Shown: piece after piece, positions 61,513 to 64,000 of the stretch
Position numbering within the stretch: the first letter of the stretch is position 1
Layout of the letters: the number at the start of each line of letters is the position of its first letter
Position numbers and translations under genes: made by a program
The notes under the pieces: model-generated
Database searches by the model: none
Told to the model about the DNA's origin: nothing
What the model saw: the letters and a program-made list of their open reading frames with translations, nothing else
NCBI GenBank assembly: GCA_040221055.1
Contig: JAVJVN010000012.1
Location: 174,890 to 238,889 of the forward strand
Length of the DNA: 64,000 nt
Source: Rhodothermales bacterium
GTDB taxonomy: Bacteria; Bacteroidota; Rhodothermia; Rhodothermales; UBA10348
Reading direction: 5' to 3'

Positions 61513-64000
61513 ATGTCCCTTCTTCGAACGGTCATTTTGGTTGTCCTCCTGGGGTGGATCCCGGCTGCCCCCAGCCTGGCCCAGTACAACTACCATTTCG
61601 GGCGCAATAAAATCCAGTATGATGACTTCGACTGGAAGGTCATGCGGACCGAGCATTTCGACGTGTATTACTACCCGGAAATGCTGGAGCTGGCCGAGCA
61701 CGGCGCGTATTTCGCGGAGGAAGCCTATGAGGAAATGAGGCACCGGTTCAATTTTTCGTTGAACACGCGGGTGCCCATCATTTTCTATTCGTCCAACCTG
61801 CATTTCAAGCAGACGAACATCACACCCGGGTTCATTCCGGACGGTGTCGGTGGCTTCTTCGAGTTCCTCAAGGGGCGGGTGGTCATCCCTGCGAACGGCA
61901 ACCTGCAGCGTTTCAGGCGGGTGGTCCGACACGAGATGGTACACGTATTCACGTACAACAAACTCGTCCGGGTCATGCGGGACCATCGCAGACCCATGAC
62001 CACGTTCCTTCCGCTGTGGTTCACGGAAGGGTTGGCGGAATACTGGTCGGGACCACCGGACCAGCAGCATGAGATGGTCATCCGGGATGCGGTATTCACG
62101 AACTACCTGGTACCCCTGGAGTCCATGTTCCGGATTCGGGGGTCCTACGTGATGTACAAGCAGGGAGAGGCCATCATGCGGTTCATCTCCGAGGAATACG
62201 GCGAAGAAAAAATCCTGGGGCTCATAGAGGGATTCTGGAAGGACCGGAAGTTTGATGTGGTCCTCGAAGTCACGCTGCAGGAGCCGTTCGAGGACATCGC
62301 TGCCCGATGGCTTGCCTGGGTAAAGCGACAGTATTATCCGGAGATGTCCGACGTGGACGTTCCGTCGCTGATTGCATCCGGTCTGTCGACCGAAGGGTTC
62401 AATGCCAAGCCGTCCTTCCACCGGTTTCCGGATGGACGGCGGTTCGTCTATTTCGTGGGCAATCGTGGGGGATACAGCAACGTATTCTCGGTTCAGGTGG
62501 ATGCGGAGTACGAACCGTTGGACGACCCTGAAATCCTGATTGAAGGTGAACGGAGCGATGAATTCGAGGCGTTCCACCTGTTCGAATCGCGCATTGCGGT
62601 GTCGTCCGGTGGGAAATTGGCGTTCGTCACCAAGAGTGGAAACCGGGACGTCATCCATGTCTGGGACCTGTATGCGAACCGGCTGGAAGACACCTATCGT
62701 TTTGAACGGATCATCGCCGCCTATTCCCCGACATGGTCGCCCGATGGAACGGCGTTGGCGTTCACATCCATCGGGGAGAACGGGTTCTCCGACATTCACA
62801 TCCTGGATCGTACCTCGGGTCGTCTCCACCCGCTGACGGACGATGCATGGGATGATCGCGACCCCTCGTGGAGCCCCGATGGTCACCAGGTAGCGTTCTC
62901 ATCGGACCGGACCGGGGTGGGTCCCATCAGCGCCTACAACATTTTCACGTACGACCTGGAACGCGAACAGATTGACTACGTGACGTATGGGCATCGGGTG
63001 GATCTCTCGCCAACCTGGAGTCCGGACGGCCGGCACGTGGCTTTCATCAGTTCACAACCCGATTCAACGGGTCGGTTCAGCGGGCAGGACATCTGGGTGG
63101 CGGATATGACGGCTCAACCCGCGGGGCCGGACCTGGAACGTCCCCTGGTGCGGTTGACGCGGCTGGCATCTGCCGCGATGGACCCCGTCTGGACGGCCGA
63201 TGACCATCTCGTATTCACGTCGTTCGAGGGCCTGGAATTCTCCATCCGCCACTTGGCCGACGTGGATTCCTTGTTGGCCGACCCCAAGCGGATCCAACGG
63301 ATTGGCTTCACAGATGTGGGCGAACCCTGGACATTCGACCGGATTGAAATCGGAGAGGATGCGACGGCAGGATCGTACAAGACCCGCTATCAGCTGGACA
63401 TCGCGCAGGCCAGCGTCGGACAGAGCTCGGTGCTGGGTACGACCGGTGGAGCCCTGGTGGCGTTCTCGGACATGCTCGGGAACGATTACCTGAATTTCAC
63501 GCTGTTCAACACGGGCACGTCCCAACGGTCCTTCCTGGAAGATCTGTCCTTCCAGGTCGCCAAATACGACTTCGGAAAGCGGGCCAACACGGGCTTCGGG
63601 GCATACCGGTTCTCGGGACTGCGCTACGATGTCACCGATCCGGATGCACCGACCACCTTTCCCCGGTTCCACGAAACCATCTACGGCGGCTTCGGTGCGG
63701 TCAGTTATCCGATCTCCAAATTCCGGCGGCTCGAACTCGGGACGTCCCTGAACTGGAGTCGGAAGGAGATCGGTATCCGGAATATCGATCGGGATGCATG
63801 GTTGTTGTCAAACAGTCTGTCCATCACCCACGATGAGACCCTCTACTGGCTGAACGGTCCGGTAAGTGGTTGGCGGGGAAGGGCAACGCTCGCCTATACC
63901 ACCGACGTGGTGTACTCCAACGTGAGTTACTTCACGCTTTCAGCGGATGTCCGCACGTACATCCGCCTGCATGACCAGGTCACGTTCGCATCCTGGTTCA
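61513..64000 (+). CDS. Exported gluzincin peptidase / TolB-like propeller / beta-barrel protein (3' end outside window)
   Basis: 829 complete codons are visible and the frame runs off the window. A signal peptide (MSLLRTVILVVLLGWIPAAP, ending SLA/Q) is followed by a peptidase MA-like domain with HEMVH at residues 140-144 (from base 61930) and the downstream ligand region WFTEGLAEYW (Glu172 or Glu176). From about residue 290 there are TolB/WD-like propeller blades, with YSPTWSPDG, RDPSWSPDG and LSPTWSPDG. From about residue 615 (DIAQASVGQSSVLG) the sequence turns to alternating beta strands, suggesting an outer-membrane barrel. The expected picture is a surface-anchored protease. The 151-base upstream region holds an inverted repeat. 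Confidence 0.88.
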   Translation, partial: MSLLRTVILVVLLGWIPAAPSLAQYNYHFGRNKIQYDDFDWKVMRTEHFDVYYYPEMLELAEHGAYFAEEAYEEMRHRFNFSLNTRVPIIFYSSNLHFKQTNITPGFIPDGVGGFFEFLKGRVVIPANGNLQRFRRVVRHEMVHVFTYNKLVRVMRDHRRPMTTFLPLWFTEGLAEYWSGPPDQQHEMVIRDAVFTNYLVPLESMFRIRGSYVMYKQGEAIMRFISEEYGEEKILGLIEGFWKDRKFDVVLEVTLQEPFEDIAARWLAWVKRQYYPEMSDVDVPSLIASGLSTEGFNAKPSFHRFPDGRRFVYFVGNRGGYSNVFSVQVDAEYEPLDDPEILIEGERSDEFEAFHLFESRIAVSSGGKLAFVTKSGNRDVIHVWDLYANRLEDTYRFERIIAAYSPTWSPDGTALAFTSIGENGFSDIHILDRTSGRLHPLTDDAWDDRDPSWSPDGHQVAFSSDRTGVGPISAYNIFTYDLEREQIDYVTYGHRVDLSPTWSPDGRHVAFISSQPDSTGRFSGQDIWVADMTAQPAGPDLERPLVRLTRLASAAMDPVWTADDHLVFTSFEGLEFSIRHLADVDSLLADPKRIQRIGFTDVGEPWTFDRIEIGEDATAGSYKTRYQLDIAQASVGQSSVLGTTGGALVAFSDMLGNDYLNFTLFNTGTSQRSFLEDLSFQVAKYDFGKRANTGFGAYRFSGLRYDVTDPDAPTTFPRFHETIYGGFGAVSYPISKFRRLELGTSLNWSRKEIGIRNIDRDAWLLSNSLSITHDETLYWLNGPVSGWRGRATLAYTTDVVYSNVSYFTLSADVRTYIRLHDQVTFASWF

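Noticed and set aside
61195-62886. Long minus-strand frame opposite the end of ptsI and the surface peptidase gene
   Set aside because: It crosses two genes that have clear motifs on the plus strand; its product has no recognisable domain.

Overview
The window is a GC-rich (roughly 60% by eye), densely coded chromosomal segment of a Gram-negative bacterium. I infer a member of the Bacteroidota/Rhodothermota group. The support is the SUF order sufB-C-D-S-E plus a SufT-like gene, a fused glucosamine-6-phosphate deaminase/LmbE protein, large exported proteins with FG-GAP, CSLREL, lamin-tail and FlgD-like Ig modules, and a bacilliredoxin. There is one tRNA gene, and no rRNA, CRISPR array, insertion sequence or prophage was recognised. 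Neighbouring genes often overlap by 4 bases (ATGA or GTGA), so much of the window is probably polycistronic.

Layout. 1-13664 (minus strand) is a four-gene cassette for exported proteins, in transcription order: a FecR-domain/TPR protein, a TPR-CHAT (caspase-like) protein, a 190-residue exported protein, and a giant protein of more than 2955 residues. The giant protein combines FG-GAP repeats, four CSLREL/beta-helix modules and a matrixin-type zinc peptidase, and its C-terminus lies outside the window. 13733-19387 is the SUF iron-sulfur operon on the minus strand, with a divergent A-type carrier gene at 19503. 19890-22611 holds two tandem DUF192 lipoproteins, hemW and a small outer-membrane-type protein. 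22686-26075 is a complete fixABCX-type electron-transfer flavoprotein operon. 26093-29101 carries clpC and a second A-type carrier. 29173-36570 carries a lamin-tail/FlgD-Ig protein, an M20 amidohydrolase, a VWA membrane protein, a CaCA cation exchanger and a two-domain cytidine deaminase.

36651-36739 is tRNA-Leu(UAA), followed after 28 bases by an amino-acid permease fused to a PTS EIIA-like domain and an RCK_C domain, and then by a penicillin-acylase-family lipoprotein. 41133-47778 (minus) holds a small membrane protein, gamma-glutamyltransferase, a dihydroorotate-dehydrogenase-like protein and pyruvate:ferredoxin oxidoreductase. 48051-52229 has the nagB-lmbE fusion, threonine aldolase, greA and an NlpC/P60 lipoprotein. 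52404-61361 (mostly plus) has a bacilliredoxin, a small unknown gene, a thiolase-crcB-acyl-CoA-reductase cluster, DoxX, a YqjE-like pair, adenylate kinase, a polyprenyl synthase and ptsH-ptsI. 61513-64000 begins a surface metallopeptidase/propeller/beta-barrel protein that runs off the window.

How the parts may work together. NifJ makes reduced ferredoxin from pyruvate, and FixABCX can link NADH, quinone and ferredoxin or flavodoxin, so the window points to low-potential electron metabolism that relies on the SUF machinery and the two A-type carriers. ptsH and ptsI occur without a sugar-specific EIIB or EIIC in the window, while a permease carries an EIIA domain with its histidine intact; this suggests phosphorelay control of transport. 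The best candidate for an undescribed system is the exported FecR / TPR-CHAT / 190-residue protein / giant matrixin cassette, which joins two unrelated protease folds in one envelope-directed gene set.
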